Assembly (NCBI RefSeq): GCF_003590945.1
Contig: NZ_QYUK01000008.1
Span: 124,001-188,000 of the forward strand
Length of the DNA stretch: 64,000 bases
From: Oleomonas cavernae
GTDB taxonomy: Bacteria > Pseudomonadota > Alphaproteobacteria > Zavarziniales > Zavarziniaceae
Direction: 5' to 3'
Under the pieces are notes generated by a model that was given only the letters and a program-made list of their open reading frames with translations, ran no database searches and had not been told where the DNA came from. This document shows, one piece after another, positions 1 through 8,667 of this stretch (position 1 is the first letter of the stretch; the number at the start of each line of letters is the position of its first letter). Both the position numbers and the translations under genes were made by a program.

Positions 1-402
1 GTCGCGCTTCATCACCAGGCCCAGCTCGATCTCATAATCCAGGAACCGCACATGGGCCGGCTTGACCAGGTCGCTGTCAGCCGGGCAGATGCAGCTCTGC
101 GCCTTGGTGAAGATCATGTTGAAGGTCTTGGCATCCGGATCCATGCCGGATTCGACCATGTGCTGGCGATAGTTGGCACCCTGGCAGACGAACTGCTGGT
201 TGGCCGTCACCGGCGACAGCCATTTGACCGCGGCCTCGGCGATCGTCTCGCCGGACAGGGCCGACAGGCTGGCCACGCTGTTGGCCCGGATGAAATCGGC
301 CGTGGTCGAGAAATCGCCCGGCACCGGGGTGATGGCACCGTTGCGCACGACGCCCCAGCGGGTGAGGCCCTGATGCGAGAAACGCAGAATGTTGATCGCC
401 AT
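1..402 (-). CDS. Fumarylacetoacetate hydrolase family protein (N-terminal part, runs off window)
   Basis: The first 134 residues of a protein that continues beyond base 1. The ATG at 402 follows an AAGAAG-like ribosome site. After a small N-terminal domain, the motif CQGANYRQHMVE (about residue 75) and then FLDYEIELGLVM (about 120) are typical of the FAH fold. The paired glutamates in YEIEL are expected metal ligands. FAH enzymes cleave or hydrate C-C bonds of dicarbonyl acids, often the products of ring-cleavage pathways. It lies 27 bases after the extradiol dioxygenase gene and probably shares its transcript, so a role in a meta-cleavage pathway is inferred. The exact substrate cannot be read. 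Confidence 0.85.
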   Translation of the reverse strand, partial: MAINILRFSHQGLTRWGVVRNGAITPVPGDFSTTADFIRANSVASLSALSGETIAEAAVKWLSPVTANQQFVCQGANYRQHMVESGMDPDAKTFNMIFTKAQSCICPADSDLVKPAHVRFLDYEIELGLVMKRD

Positions 403-429
403 GACTGCTTCTTTCGTGAGGGGGGACGG

Positions 430-1503
430 TCAGCCGAACAGCTTGGCCAGGGTGATCAGCTTCGAGAGGCTGATATCCGGGCTGCGCCGCAGGTTGCGAA
501 TGATCGTCAGGATCATTGCCGGGGTAAGCTTGGGCTTGGTGAAACTGCGCGGCATAACCTGACCCCACTGCGCCATGGCCTCGCGCGAGACCGCATGGAT
601 GCCGGTCGGCCGGCTGCTGGTGAACAGGTCGCCGTCGCAATAGTGCTCGTGCTTGTCACCGAACGGGTCCTGCCAATAGTCGAAGATCTGGCTGCCTAAG
701 ATATGCCGGCCGATGCCCCAGGCGTGGCACCAGCCCTTCTCGCGCAGCACCCGCTGGCCCATGCCCACGGCATCGGCGTCCACCACCTCGAAGGCGCTGT
801 GGCTGTAGAGCGGGGCAAAGCCCTGGGCCATGGCCAGGGTGTGGTGATCGGCCGGGGTATTCCCTAAGTCCAGGCGGAAGAAGGTAACCGCGGGCGAACC
901 GTCGGGCAGCACCTGGACGTCGCTGGGAATCAGGCCGAAATGCCGCGTGTACCAGGCGGCGGTCGCCTGATAATCGGCGACCTCGATCACCACATGGCCC
1001 AGGCGGATCACCTCGGGCGGGGCCACCGGCGGGCGCTGGGTGTCGTTGATGCGAGGGTGCCGGTCGGCATTGTTGAGCGGCAGCGGGGCACGATGGGCCA
1101 GCCCTTCGGCCGCGGCCCGGCCGAACACGGCCTCGACCTCGAAGCCCGACGGATCGACCAGGCGGACCCGCTCGCCGCCGCCGGGCCAGGTCATCGCCTC
1201 GATGCCCGAGGCGCCGGGCAGGGCGGCGAGCTTGCGCAGGTCGTCCCGCGTCGCAACCTCCAAGCCGAAGCCGACGAAACGCGGCCGCGCCGCCTTTCGC
1301 GCGACATAGCAATAGGGGGCGGGGCCGGTGCCGCGCAGGAACAGGGCGCCGTCCTGCCGGGCCGCCACGCGCAGGCCGAAATCGGTCAGGAACTGCTCGG
1401 CCCGGGCCAGATCCGGCCGGTCGAAGATCAGATAGGCCAGGCCCGCGGCCTTCACCGTCGGATCGGGGTGGCGGGCCGGCTGCGACGTGCGGAGTTGCGA
1501 CAT
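430..1503 (-). CDS. VOC-family extradiol ring-cleavage dioxygenase
   Basis: A 357-residue protein with two glyoxalase/VOC modules, the layout of type I extradiol catechol dioxygenases. The catalytic C-terminal module begins near residue 150 with LGHVVIEVADY. It shows the likely Fe(II) ligands His (GHVVIEV), His (YSHSAFEV) and Glu (KHEHYCDGD). The N-terminal module (residues 15-130) lacks an evident metal triad, as usual. The ATG at 1503 was chosen because it lies 10 bases after the stop of the monooxygenase gene and begins the conserved domain; longer open frames upstream only run through that neighbour. It would open the ring of a catechol made by the upstream flavin hydroxylase. Confidence 0.85.
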   Translation of the reverse strand: MSQLRTSQPARHPDPTVKAAGLAYLIFDRPDLARAEQFLTDFGLRVAARQDGALFLRGTGPAPYCYVARKAARPRFVGFGLEVATRDDLRKLAALPGASGIEAMTWPGGGERVRLVDPSGFEVEAVFGRAAAEGLAHRAPLPLNNADRHPRINDTQRPPVAPPEVIRLGHVVIEVADYQATAAWYTRHFGLIPSDVQVLPDGSPAVTFFRLDLGNTPADHHTLAMAQGFAPLYSHSAFEVVDADAVGMGQRVLREKGWCHAWGIGRHILGSQIFDYWQDPFGDKHEHYCDGDLFTSSRPTGIHAVSREAMAQWGQVMPRSFTKPKLTPAMILTIIRNLRRSPDISLSKLITLAKLFG

Positions 1504-1513
1504 GGTGGTTCCT

Positions 1514-3129
1514 TCAGGAAGCAAGGGCCGGGGCCGGGACGGCGACCGGGTCGCCGGGCCCCAAGACGCCCAGGCCTTCGTGGACAATGCGCTCGACCGC
1601 GGCGATGGGGCCGTCGTGCAGGATGGTACGGTCGGGCCGCACCAGGGCGACCCAGCCGAAGGGCACGGTGGGCAGGAAGGCATTGGCCAGATCCTCCCAG
1701 CCCGGCGCCGCCGCCGCGCGGTGCAGGCGCTGGCCGCGATGGCAGATCTGCACCACTTCCCCGCCCGCCGCCGCCAGGGCCTGCAAGGCGGCAGAGCTGA
1801 GATGGCTGCGGGGGTCAAGGCCGAAGCCGACCAGGGACAGGCCGGGGCCCAGGACATCGTCGCTGAGCCGGACCTCGCCGCTCACGCTCCGTAACCAGCC
1901 CTGTGGCAGCAGGCCGCCGCGGGTGAGGTGCGAGCGGCCGCGCACAAACAGGCCGCGGCCGAACCGGTTTTTCGGCTTGATGCCCAGGTCGTCGAAATGG
2001 CGGCGTAGCGGGGGCACGGCGCGCAGCAGCCGCATGGCGCCGTGAGTCAGGAAGGCCGCGACGGCATTGGTCGGCATCACCTGCCGGCCCATGAACTTGG
2101 CCAGGTTGATCATCGCCTTGGCATGGGGTCGCCGCTCGACGTCGTAGCTGGCCAGGATCGCCGGTGCGGCCCGGCCCTTCAGCACCCAGGCCAGTTTCCA
2201 GCACAGGTTGGCGGCATCGCGCAGCCCGGCCACCAGGCCCTGGCCGGCAAAGGGCGGGGTGATATGCGCCGCGTCCCCTGCCAGGAACACCCGACCCTTT
2301 TGGAAACAGTCGACCACCCGGGCATGGAAGCGATAGACCGCGCGCCGCTCCACCTGCATCTCGTCGGGCCGGCCCCAGGGCGCCAGCAGGGCGGCGATCT
2401 TGTCGTCCCGCTCCATCTCCTGGCGGGTCTCGCCCGGGTGCAGCATGAACTCCCAGCGCTCGCGCCCGCCGGGCGCCACCATGTGGGGGTGGGCCGGCGG
2501 TGATCGCAGATGAATTCGACATGGTCGATCGGGCGCGGCACGTTCAAGGCATCCACGATCAGCCAGTCTTCGGCGTAGCTTTGGCCGGCGAAGCCCTGGC
2601 CGATCAACTGCCGCACCGTCGAGCCGGCGCCGTCGGCACCGATCAGGTAGCGCGCCTGCACCGTCATCCCGCCGCCGTCGGCACGGGTGAGCGTGGCCTC
2701 GACCCCCTCGCCGGTCTCGTGGATGCCGGTCAACTCGGCGCCCAGCAGCGTCTGTACCCCGGCATGATGGGCCAGGCGGGCGCGCAGGGCGAGTTCCAGA
2801 TCGGGCTGGAAAAAGGTCACCAGCTTGGGATGGCCGTCGATCGCGCCCAGGGTATTGAGACAGCCGAATTCGCCAAGGGAAGGCGAGCGCAGCCGCACCT
2901 GGGGAATGGCGATGGTCTCGAAGGCGCCCTCGCCCAAGCCGGCAAGCTGGAGGATGCGCAAGGCCTCGTTGTCGAGGGCGATCGCCCGCGGCGCCTGGAA
3001 GATCTCGGTGGCCTTGTCGACCACCAGGGTACGCACGCCATGGCGCCCCAGGAGGTTGGCAATGGTGGCGCCCACCGGCCCGAAGCCGACGACCAGGACA
3101 TCGGTGACCATGCTGACCGCCCGTTCCAT
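1514..3129 (-). CDS. FAD-dependent aromatic monooxygenase, MhpA-like (frameshifted)
   Basis: A flavoprotein hydroxylase of the PheA/MhpA type, about 538 residues once repaired. The N-terminal part has the dinucleotide-binding motif VVGFGPVGATIANLLGRHG (about residue 12) and IGADGAGSTVR (about 180). The C-terminal part has GRVFLAGDAAHITPPFAGQG, the second FAD motif, and a thioredoxin-like tail. The two parts lie in different frames. The break is at the five-G run 2485-2489 (C run on the coding strand), where one extra base restores continuity across PTP and HMVAPGG. The ATG at 3129 sits 9 bases after GGGAGAG. It is the first gene of the ring-cleavage operon and is divergent from a TetR gene. 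Confidence 0.85.
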
Positions 3130-3172
3130 GCCCGTCATCTCTCCCAAACATCGGCACGCGCCGTTTCATTAG

Positions 3173-3225
3173 TGACAATAAAGTCAAAATTGATGATTTT
3201 GTCAAATATGATTTTCGTCTATAAT
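3173..3225. promoter_or_regulatory. Divergent promoter/operator region, monooxygenase and TetR
   Basis: An AT-rich stretch between the divergent monooxygenase and TetR starts. It holds the dyad TGAC-N6-GTCA (3173-3186), a second imperfect dyad AAAAT-N5-ATTTT (3186-3200), and a TATAAT box (3220-3225) with TTGTCA at 3199-3204, 15 bases upstream, which is a short spacer. It is the natural place for the TetR protein to bind, but the assignment is inferred. Confidence 0.45.
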
Positions 3226-3251
3226 CCCGCCATTGATCGAACGGAGTCGTG

Positions 3252-3935
3252 ATGCCCAAACCCGCGGAGATGGCCCCGGCCGAACCGATGCGCGAGCCGC
3301 GCGGCGCCCGGCGCAAGCGCGAGACCCGCGCCCGCCTGCTGGAGGCGGCGCTGGAATTGATGGCGGAGAGGGGTGTGGAAGGTGTCGCGATCAACGAGAT
3401 CACCGAGGCCGCCGATGTCGGCTTCGGCTCGTTCTACAACCACTTCAAATCCAAGGAAGCGATCTACGACGCCCTGATCGACACGGTGTTCGAGGAATTC
3501 GGCGACACCCTGGACCGCCTGGCCGAGGGGATCGGCGATCCGGCCGAATATATTTCGATCTGCATCCGCCACGCCATCCGGCGGGCCGGGCACGAGCCGG
3601 TCTGGGGCCGCTTCCTGGTCCGCCAGGGGCTTTCGGGCCAGATGCTCAGCCGCGGCCTAGGTCCGCGCCTGCAGCGCGACATCCGCCGGGGCCTGGACGC
3701 CGGGCGGTTCACGGCCGACGACCCGGTGCTGACCTTCATCGCCGTGGGCGGCACGGTACTCACCGCCATTTCCGCCCAGCTCCAGTCCGACAATGCCGCG
3801 GTCGCCGAACAGCTCGGCGCCGACGGCGCCCGGGGCAGCCTGGACGAACGCACCGTCGCCGTCGTCATGCGCCTGCTGGGCCTGCCGGCGGCGGAAGCCG
3901 AAACAGTCGCCCGCTGCCCCCTGCCCGCCGCGTAA
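3252..3935 (+). CDS. TetR/AcrR family transcriptional regulator
   Basis: A 227-residue regulator. The helix-turn-helix domain runs from about residue 20 to 70, with ARLLEAALELMAERGVEGVA and then VGFGSFYNHFKSKEAIYDAL, the standard TetR recognition-helix signature. The remainder is an all-helical ligand-binding domain. A GTG directly precedes the ATG, and I chose the ATG at 3252. It is divergently transcribed from the ring-cleavage operon with a 122-base shared control region, so it most likely represses that operon and itself. The inducer is unknown, presumably an aromatic acid or phenol. Confidence 0.88.
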   Translation: MPKPAEMAPAEPMREPRGARRKRETRARLLEAALELMAERGVEGVAINEITEAADVGFGSFYNHFKSKEAIYDALIDTVFEEFGDTLDRLAEGIGDPAEYISICIRHAIRRAGHEPVWGRFLVRQGLSGQMLSRGLGPRLQRDIRRGLDAGRFTADDPVLTFIAVGGTVLTAISAQLQSDNAAVAEQLGADGARGSLDERTVAVVMRLLGLPAAEAETVARCPLPAA

Positions 3936-3955
3936 GGCCGGCTGTCTACCTAAAA

Positions 3956-4099
3956 GCCCTCTCCGCCCTTTAGGGGGGAGAGGGAAACCCAACATCGTCA
4001 TTCCGGCGAAGGCCGGAATCCATGGTGGGGTCGGGCGTGATCGCGGCGAGAACGCGCGCTGCATCGGCATGGATCCCGGCCTTCGCCGGGATGACGGTG
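3956..4099. repeat. Dispersed inverted repeats: CCCTCTCC-type hairpin plus paired CGTCATTCC-type elements
   Basis: Between the convergent TetR and SDR genes. First comes a hairpin of the form CCCTCTCCGCCC / GGGGGGAGAGGG (3956-3984). Then a CGTCATTCCGGCG-type unit (3993-4024) reappears inverted at 4069-4099, so the pair can fold into one long stem with small internal hairpins. Related copies occur elsewhere in the window (56164-56245, 45455-45484, 41804-41947, 60927-61050). Confidence 0.75.
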
Positions 4100-4139
4100 G
4101 TGGACCCCTTGCCGCCCTCTCTGCCCTTCAGGTGTTACG

Positions 4140-4853
4140 TCACACGTGCCGGGTCACACCGCCATCCACCCGGAGACTCTGGCCGGTGATGTAGCCGGCG
4201 TCATCCGACAATAGGAAGGCGGCGGTCTTGGCGATTTCCTCGACCGTGCCCAGGCGCTGCATCGGGACCGTCTCCGCCGTGCCGGGTTTGTGGTCCAGGC
4301 TGTCGATGTAGCCGGGCAGCAGCGCGTTCATGCGGATGTTGTCGGCGGCATAGCGATCGGCATAGAGCTTGGTATAGGCGCTGACCGCGGCGCGGTAGGC
4401 GCAGGAGACGGGGAATTTCAGCGACGGCTCCAGGGCCGCGAAGGTGGTGATGTTGACGAAGGCACCCTTGCCGCTCGCCAGCATCAGCGGCGTCACCAGG
4501 CGGGCCATGCGCACCACGCTCAGCACCATCAGGTCGTTGCCGGTCGCCCAGTCCTCGTCACTGATGTCGATCAGGTCGCCCTTGGGCGGGTGGCCGGTGT
4601 GATTGACCACGGCATCGACCCGGCCATAGGCCTCGAGCGTCCTCGCAACCAGGTTTTCCAGGTCCTGCGCCTTGCCGGCCGAGCCGGTCACGGCGATGCA
4701 GCCCAAGGTATCGGCCAGGGTCTGCGCACTGCCCGATGGCGACATCAGGGCCAATTGATAGCCGCGCGACGACAGTTCGTGGGCGATCGCCGCGCCCATG
4801 CCGCGACCGCCGCCGGTCACGATCGCCACCGGCGCCTGGGTTGCCTGGGTCAT
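4140..4853 (-). CDS. SDR-family oxidoreductase with non-canonical active site
   Basis: A 237-residue Rossmann protein. The cofactor motif TGGGRGMGAAIA lies at about residue 14 and the C-terminal GYITGQSLRVDGG is typical of classical SDRs. The active site departs from the rule. Where YxxxK is expected the sequence reads YRAAV, so the lysine is replaced by valine, and NNAG is replaced by NHTG. It may be a divergent SDR subfamily that uses other residues, or a binding protein. The ATG at 4853 precedes MTQATQAPVAIVTGG. It is divergent from the hydrolase-OsmC gene. Confidence 0.85.
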   Translation of the reverse strand: MTQATQAPVAIVTGGGRGMGAAIAHELSSRGYQLALMSPSGSAQTLADTLGCIAVTGSAGKAQDLENLVARTLEAYGRVDAVVNHTGHPPKGDLIDISDEDWATGNDLMVLSVVRMARLVTPLMLASGKGAFVNITTFAALEPSLKFPVSCAYRAAVSAYTKLYADRYAADNIRMNALLPGYIDSLDHKPGTAETVPMQRLGTVEEIAKTAAFLLSDDAGYITGQSLRVDGGVTRHV

Positions 4854-4955
4854 TTCGGTATCCTCTTCCGCGCGGGGTTGATCTTCCCCTTCTGGCGCGG
4901 CGGGATGCCTGCGGTCAAGATGCTGGCCATCAACCGTCGAGTCCGAGGGAAGACG

Positions 4956-6212
4956 ATGCCGACAGAAGCGTTCGATTTCACAGGATCGGAAGGCCAGGCC
5001 CTGTCGGGCAGGCTGGACCTGCCCGAGGGGCCGGCCCGGTCCTATGCGATCTTTGCCCATTGCTTTACCTGCACCAAGGATTCGGTCGCCGCGGTGCGCA
5101 TTGCCCGCGCCCTGGCGGCGCGCGGCATCGGCGTGCTGCGCTTCGATTTCACCGGCCTGGGGCACAGCGAAGGGATCTTTTCCGAAGGCGGCTTCAGCGG
5201 CGACATGCGCGACCTGCTGGCCGCGGCCCGGGCGCTGGAGGCATCGGGCCGGCCCCCGCGCCTGCTGATCGGCCACAGCTTGGGCGGCGCCGCGGTGCTG
5301 GCCGCGGCGGGCGAACTGCCGCTGGTGCGCGCGGTCGCCACCATCGGCGCGCCGTTCGATGTCGGTCATGTCACTGGCCAGTTCGGCGACTCGCTCGGCG
5401 AGATCGTGGAAAAGGGCGAGGCCAAGGTGAACCTGGGCGGCCGCCCCTTCACGGTCCGGCGCAACTTCGTCGACGATTTGAAGAACCACGATCAGAAGGC
5501 CCGCATCCATGACCTGCATCGCGCGCTGCTGGTCATGCATGCCCCGCTGGACGACATCGTCGGCGCCAACAATGCGACCGCCATCTTCACCGCCGCGCGA
5601 CACCCCAAGAGCTTCATCTCGCTCGACGATGCCGATCATCTGCTGACGCGCCAGCGCGACGCTGACTACGCCGCCGACGTGATCGCCGCCTGGGCCTCGC
5701 GCTATGTCGACCAGATGGCGGAAGCGGCACCGGCGAGCGAAGGTATCGTGGTCGAGGCGACGGGCAACGGCCGCTACCAGGTGCAGGTGAGCGCCGGCGG
5801 CAACCGTTTCCTGGCCGACGAGCCGGCGAAGGATGGCGGCCTGGGTTCCGGCCCCTCGCCCTACGACCTGCTGTGCGCGGCACTGGGCGCCTGCACCGTG
5901 ATGACCTTGCGGATGTATGCGGATCAAAAGGGCTGGGCCCTGCCGCCGCTCAAAGTGACGGTCGGCCATACCAAGGACAAGGCCCGCACCCCGCCCGACC
6001 TGTTCTCGCGCGGGATCGCCTTCGAGGGCGCCTTGCCCGACGACATGAAGGCGCGCTTCCTGGAAATCGCCGACCGCTGCCCGGTGCATCGCACCCTGGA
6101 GCGCGGCGCCAAGGTCGAGACCATCGACAACAGCAAGCCGGCCGCACCATCGATCGATGATGCGGCCGACCAGCACATGCTGGATATGGCGGAGGCCTGC
6201 GCCGACTGTTAG
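4956..6212 (+). CDS. Alpha/beta hydrolase - OsmC fusion protein
   Basis: A 418-residue two-domain protein. Residues 1-250 are an alpha/beta hydrolase with the nucleophile elbow GHSLGG (about 107), an acid in HAPLDD and a histidine in DDADHLL. Residues 265-400 are an OsmC/Ohr-like domain. Its reactive cysteines are the C in LGACTVMTLRMYA (about 315) and the C in DRCPVHRTL (about 375). OsmC proteins reduce organic peroxides with thiols, so the fusion suggests hydrolysis of esters or lipid peroxides coupled to peroxide reduction. The start is at ATG 4956 after CGAGGGAAG. The 3' end overlaps the convergent pirin gene by four bases. Confidence 0.9.
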   Translation: MPTEAFDFTGSEGQALSGRLDLPEGPARSYAIFAHCFTCTKDSVAAVRIARALAARGIGVLRFDFTGLGHSEGIFSEGGFSGDMRDLLAAARALEASGRPPRLLIGHSLGGAAVLAAAGELPLVRAVATIGAPFDVGHVTGQFGDSLGEIVEKGEAKVNLGGRPFTVRRNFVDDLKNHDQKARIHDLHRALLVMHAPLDDIVGANNATAIFTAARHPKSFISLDDADHLLTRQRDADYAADVIAAWASRYVDQMAEAAPASEGIVVEATGNGRYQVQVSAGGNRFLADEPAKDGGLGSGPSPYDLLCAALGACTVMTLRMYADQKGWALPPLKVTVGHTKDKARTPPDLFSRGIAFEGALPDDMKARFLEIADRCPVHRTLERGAKVETIDNSKPAAPSIDDAADQHMLDMAEACADC

Positions 6213-6907
6213 GCGGCGTCGACCAGGACCACCTCGGAGTCCTCGAGCGCCTTCACGCTGAAGCGCTTGAGGTCCTTGATCGCGGCGCCGTCGCGGGCAT
6301 TGACCCGCACGCCGTCCACCTCCACCGCCCCGGTGGCGGGCACCAGATAGGCGTGGCGCCTGGCGTCGATCTCGTATTCGACCGTCTCGCCGGCCTTCAG
6401 GGTGGCGCCGAGGACACGGGCATCGCTGCGGATCGGCAGGGCGTCGGTATCAGCCTCGAAACCGCTGGCGAGGGTCACGAACCGGCCCGAACGGTCATCC
6501 TTGGGGAACGGCTTGGCGCCCCAGGACGGCGCCTTGCCGCGGCTGGTGGGCAGGATCCAGATCTGGAAGATCTGGGTCGCCTCGGCTTCCCGGTTGTACT
6601 CGGAATGCACGATGCCGTTGCCCGCCGACATGACCTGCACGTCGCCTGCCTCGGTCCGGCCCTGGTTGCCCAGGTTGTCCTTGTGGGTGATGGCACCCTT
6701 GCGGACATAGGTGATGATTTCCATGTCCGAATGGGGATGCGGCGGAAAGCCGGTGTCGGGCTCGATGGTGTCGTCGTTCCACACCCGCAGGGAACCCCAG
6801 CTCATGCGCTTGGGGTCGTAGTGGCTGCCGAACGAGAAGTGATGCTTGGCGTCGAGCCAACCATGGTTGGCACCGCCGAGGCTGCTGAAGGGGCGAAGTT
6901 CGATCAT
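6209..6907 (-). CDS. Pirin family protein
   Basis: A 232-residue bicupin protein. The N-terminal cupin shows the usual metal-binding set, HPHSDMEIITYV (about residue 57-68) followed by SAGNGIVHSEYN (about 100-111). The C-terminal cupin is degenerate, as in most pirins. Bacterial pirins act as quercetinases or redox-linked regulators; which applies here cannot be told. The start at 6907 (MIELRPFSSLGG) is preferred over the upstream in-frame extension, which has no domain content. It is convergent with the hydrolase-OsmC gene and may belong to the same peroxide or oxidative-stress theme. Confidence 0.88.
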   Translation of the reverse strand: MIELRPFSSLGGANHGWLDAKHHFSFGSHYDPKRMSWGSLRVWNDDTIEPDTGFPPHPHSDMEIITYVRKGAITHKDNLGNQGRTEAGDVQVMSAGNGIVHSEYNREAEATQIFQIWILPTSRGKAPSWGAKPFPKDDRSGRFVTLASGFEADTDALPIRSDARVLGATLKAGETVEYEIDARRHAYLVPATGAVEVDGVRVNARDGAAIKDLKRFSVKALEDSEVVLVDAA

Positions 6908-7016
6908 TGCCGTGTCTCCCGATAGGGCCGCGTCGTGGCCCGTTGAGAGAAAGATAGGCATTTCCGTTTCGAACATTAACGGAGCAGATCGAAAGTTATT
7001 ATTTACGAAATTGCAC

Positions 7017-8435
7017 TCAATCTGACGAGTCCACCACGTCGGCCGCCTTGCTCAAGGCGGCGCGATGGCCGCTGATCTCGTCGCCGGCATCGAGCGGCAG
7101 GCGCACGAAGAACAGGGCCGAGATGCAGGACAGCAGGCCCACCGTGAGGAAGGCCGGCAGGAAATCGCCCGCCGTCAACGCGCCCTTGGAGGCGAAGAGC
7201 TGGGTCAGGTGCAGCACCATGGCCCCCACCGCCACGCCGGCGCTGAGCGAGAGCTGCTGCATCACGCTGGACAGGGTGTTGGCGCGGCTGGTCTCGGCTT
7301 GCGAGATTTCGGCATAGGCCAGGGTGTTCAGCCCTGAGAACTGGAGCGAGCGGAACAGCCCGCCCACCAGCAGGGTCGCCATGATGAACCAATGGGCCGT
7401 CTCGGGCCGGAAGAAGCCATAGCTGATCAGGACGGCGCCGCTGAGCAGGGCATTGCCCAGCAGCACGGGGCGGAAACCGAAGCGCCGGAAAATCGGCGCG
7501 GTCATCGGTTTCATCATGAGGGCGCCGACCGCGGCGATGAAGGTCAGCGAGCCGGATTCGAAGGCCGACAGGCCAAAGCCGATCTGCAGCATGACCGGCA
7601 CCAGGAACGGCACCGCGCCCACCCCGATGCGGAACAGCGAACCGCCGATCACCGCCGCCAGATAGCTTTTGTGGCGAAACAGCGTGGGATCCAGCACCGG
7701 GCGCGCCACCCGCCGGGCCCGGCGCAGGTAGAGCCAGCCGAAAGCGAGCCCGACGGCGATCGTGCCGACCACGGCGGCCGGCGCCATCTCGCCCCGCCCG
7801 ATGTGCTCCAGCCCGAACATCAGGCTGGCGAGCGCTACCGCGCTCAAGGCAAAGCCGGTCAGGTCGAAGGGATCCGGCTTCTCCTCCTTCAGGTTGGGGA
7901 TCAGGCGCAGGACAAAGAACAGGCCGATCAGCCCGATCGGCACGTTGATGAAGAAGATCCATTGCCACGAGGCATAGGTGGCGATGAAGCCGCCCAGCAG
8001 CGGCCCGATGGCCGGGCCGACCAGGGCCGGCAGGGTCATCCGCGCCATGGCATTGACCAGCTGGCCGCGCGGCACGGTGCGCACCAGGATCAGGCGCCCG
8101 ACCGGCACCATCATGGACCCGCCCACGCCCTGGACGATGCGGGCGCCGACCAGTTCCAGAAGGGTGCCGGAGAAGCCGCACAGGACGGAGCCCAGGGTGA
8201 ACACCCCGATCGCCCCGGCGAACACGGTGCGGGCGCCGAACCGGTCGGCCGCCCAGCCGCTGACCGGCAGGAACACCGCCAGCGCCAACATGTAGGAGGT
8301 GATGGCCAAGCTCAGCCGCAGCGGATCCTCCCCCAGCGACTGCGCGATCTGCGGCAGGGCCGTGGCGATGACCGTGGAGTCGAGATTCTCCATGAACAAG
8401 GCACAGGCGACGAGCCAGGGGATGAGGCGAACCAT
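7017..8435 (-). CDS. MFS multidrug exporter, DHA2 (EmrB-like) type
   Basis: A 472-residue membrane protein with about 14 predicted hydrophobic segments, the DHA2 layout. It carries the early motif DSTVIATALPQIA (about residue 18), motif A-like GWAADRFGARTVF, and motif C-like GPAIGPLLGGFIATY. This family expels drugs or amphiphiles by proton antiport. An in-frame TTG 39 bases upstream could lengthen it, but the ATG at 8435 places the first membrane helix normally. A long inverted repeat lies just upstream. No dedicated regulator is adjacent. Confidence 0.88.
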   Translation of the reverse strand: MVRLIPWLVACALFMENLDSTVIATALPQIAQSLGEDPLRLSLAITSYMLALAVFLPVSGWAADRFGARTVFAGAIGVFTLGSVLCGFSGTLLELVGARIVQGVGGSMMVPVGRLILVRTVPRGQLVNAMARMTLPALVGPAIGPLLGGFIATYASWQWIFFINVPIGLIGLFFVLRLIPNLKEEKPDPFDLTGFALSAVALASLMFGLEHIGRGEMAPAAVVGTIAVGLAFGWLYLRRARRVARPVLDPTLFRHKSYLAAVIGGSLFRIGVGAVPFLVPVMLQIGFGLSAFESGSLTFIAAVGALMMKPMTAPIFRRFGFRPVLLGNALLSGAVLISYGFFRPETAHWFIMATLLVGGLFRSLQFSGLNTLAYAEISQAETSRANTLSSVMQQLSLSAGVAVGAMVLHLTQLFASKGALTAGDFLPAFLTVGLLSCISALFFVRLPLDAGDEISGHRAALSKAADVVDSSD

Positions 8436-8535
8436 GATGTCTGAGGCATAACACCCGGGAATACCGGGCGGCAACGGCGCCCGCGCCGCGCATCACTGCC
8501 GTGCAGCGGCCGCATCTTTACACGGGATCGGCATA

Positions 8536-8648
8536 GTGCGTCCTTCGAGACGCCGCGTGCCGCGGCTCCTCAGGATGAGGTAAGTCTTTATGCCATAAAG
8601 ATTTTCCTCATCCTGAGGAGGCCCGAAGGGCCGTCTCGAAGGACGCAC
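8536..8648. repeat. Dispersed inverted repeat, CGTCCTTCGAGACG type
   Basis: The outer arms at 8536-8552 and 8632-8648 are perfect 17-base complements. The inner arms CTCCTCAGGATGAGG and CCTCATCCTGAGGAG (8566-8580, 8606-8620) are also complementary, around an AT-rich centre. The same element occurs at 54033-54144, with diverged relatives at 31079-31162 and 47256-47339. It fills most of the 232-base gap between two minus-strand genes. Confidence 0.8.
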
Positions 8649-8667
8649 CATGGCGATGCCAGATGGC

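Noticed and set aside
52-699. Long open frames antisense to the FAH and dioxygenase genes, and similar frames across the window
   Set aside because: They arise from high GC content and strong codon bias; they have no domains and lie opposite clear genes.
3956-4099. A CRISPR array, because of repeated motifs
   Set aside because: The repeats are inverted, few and not spaced by unique spacers of constant size; no cas genes are present.
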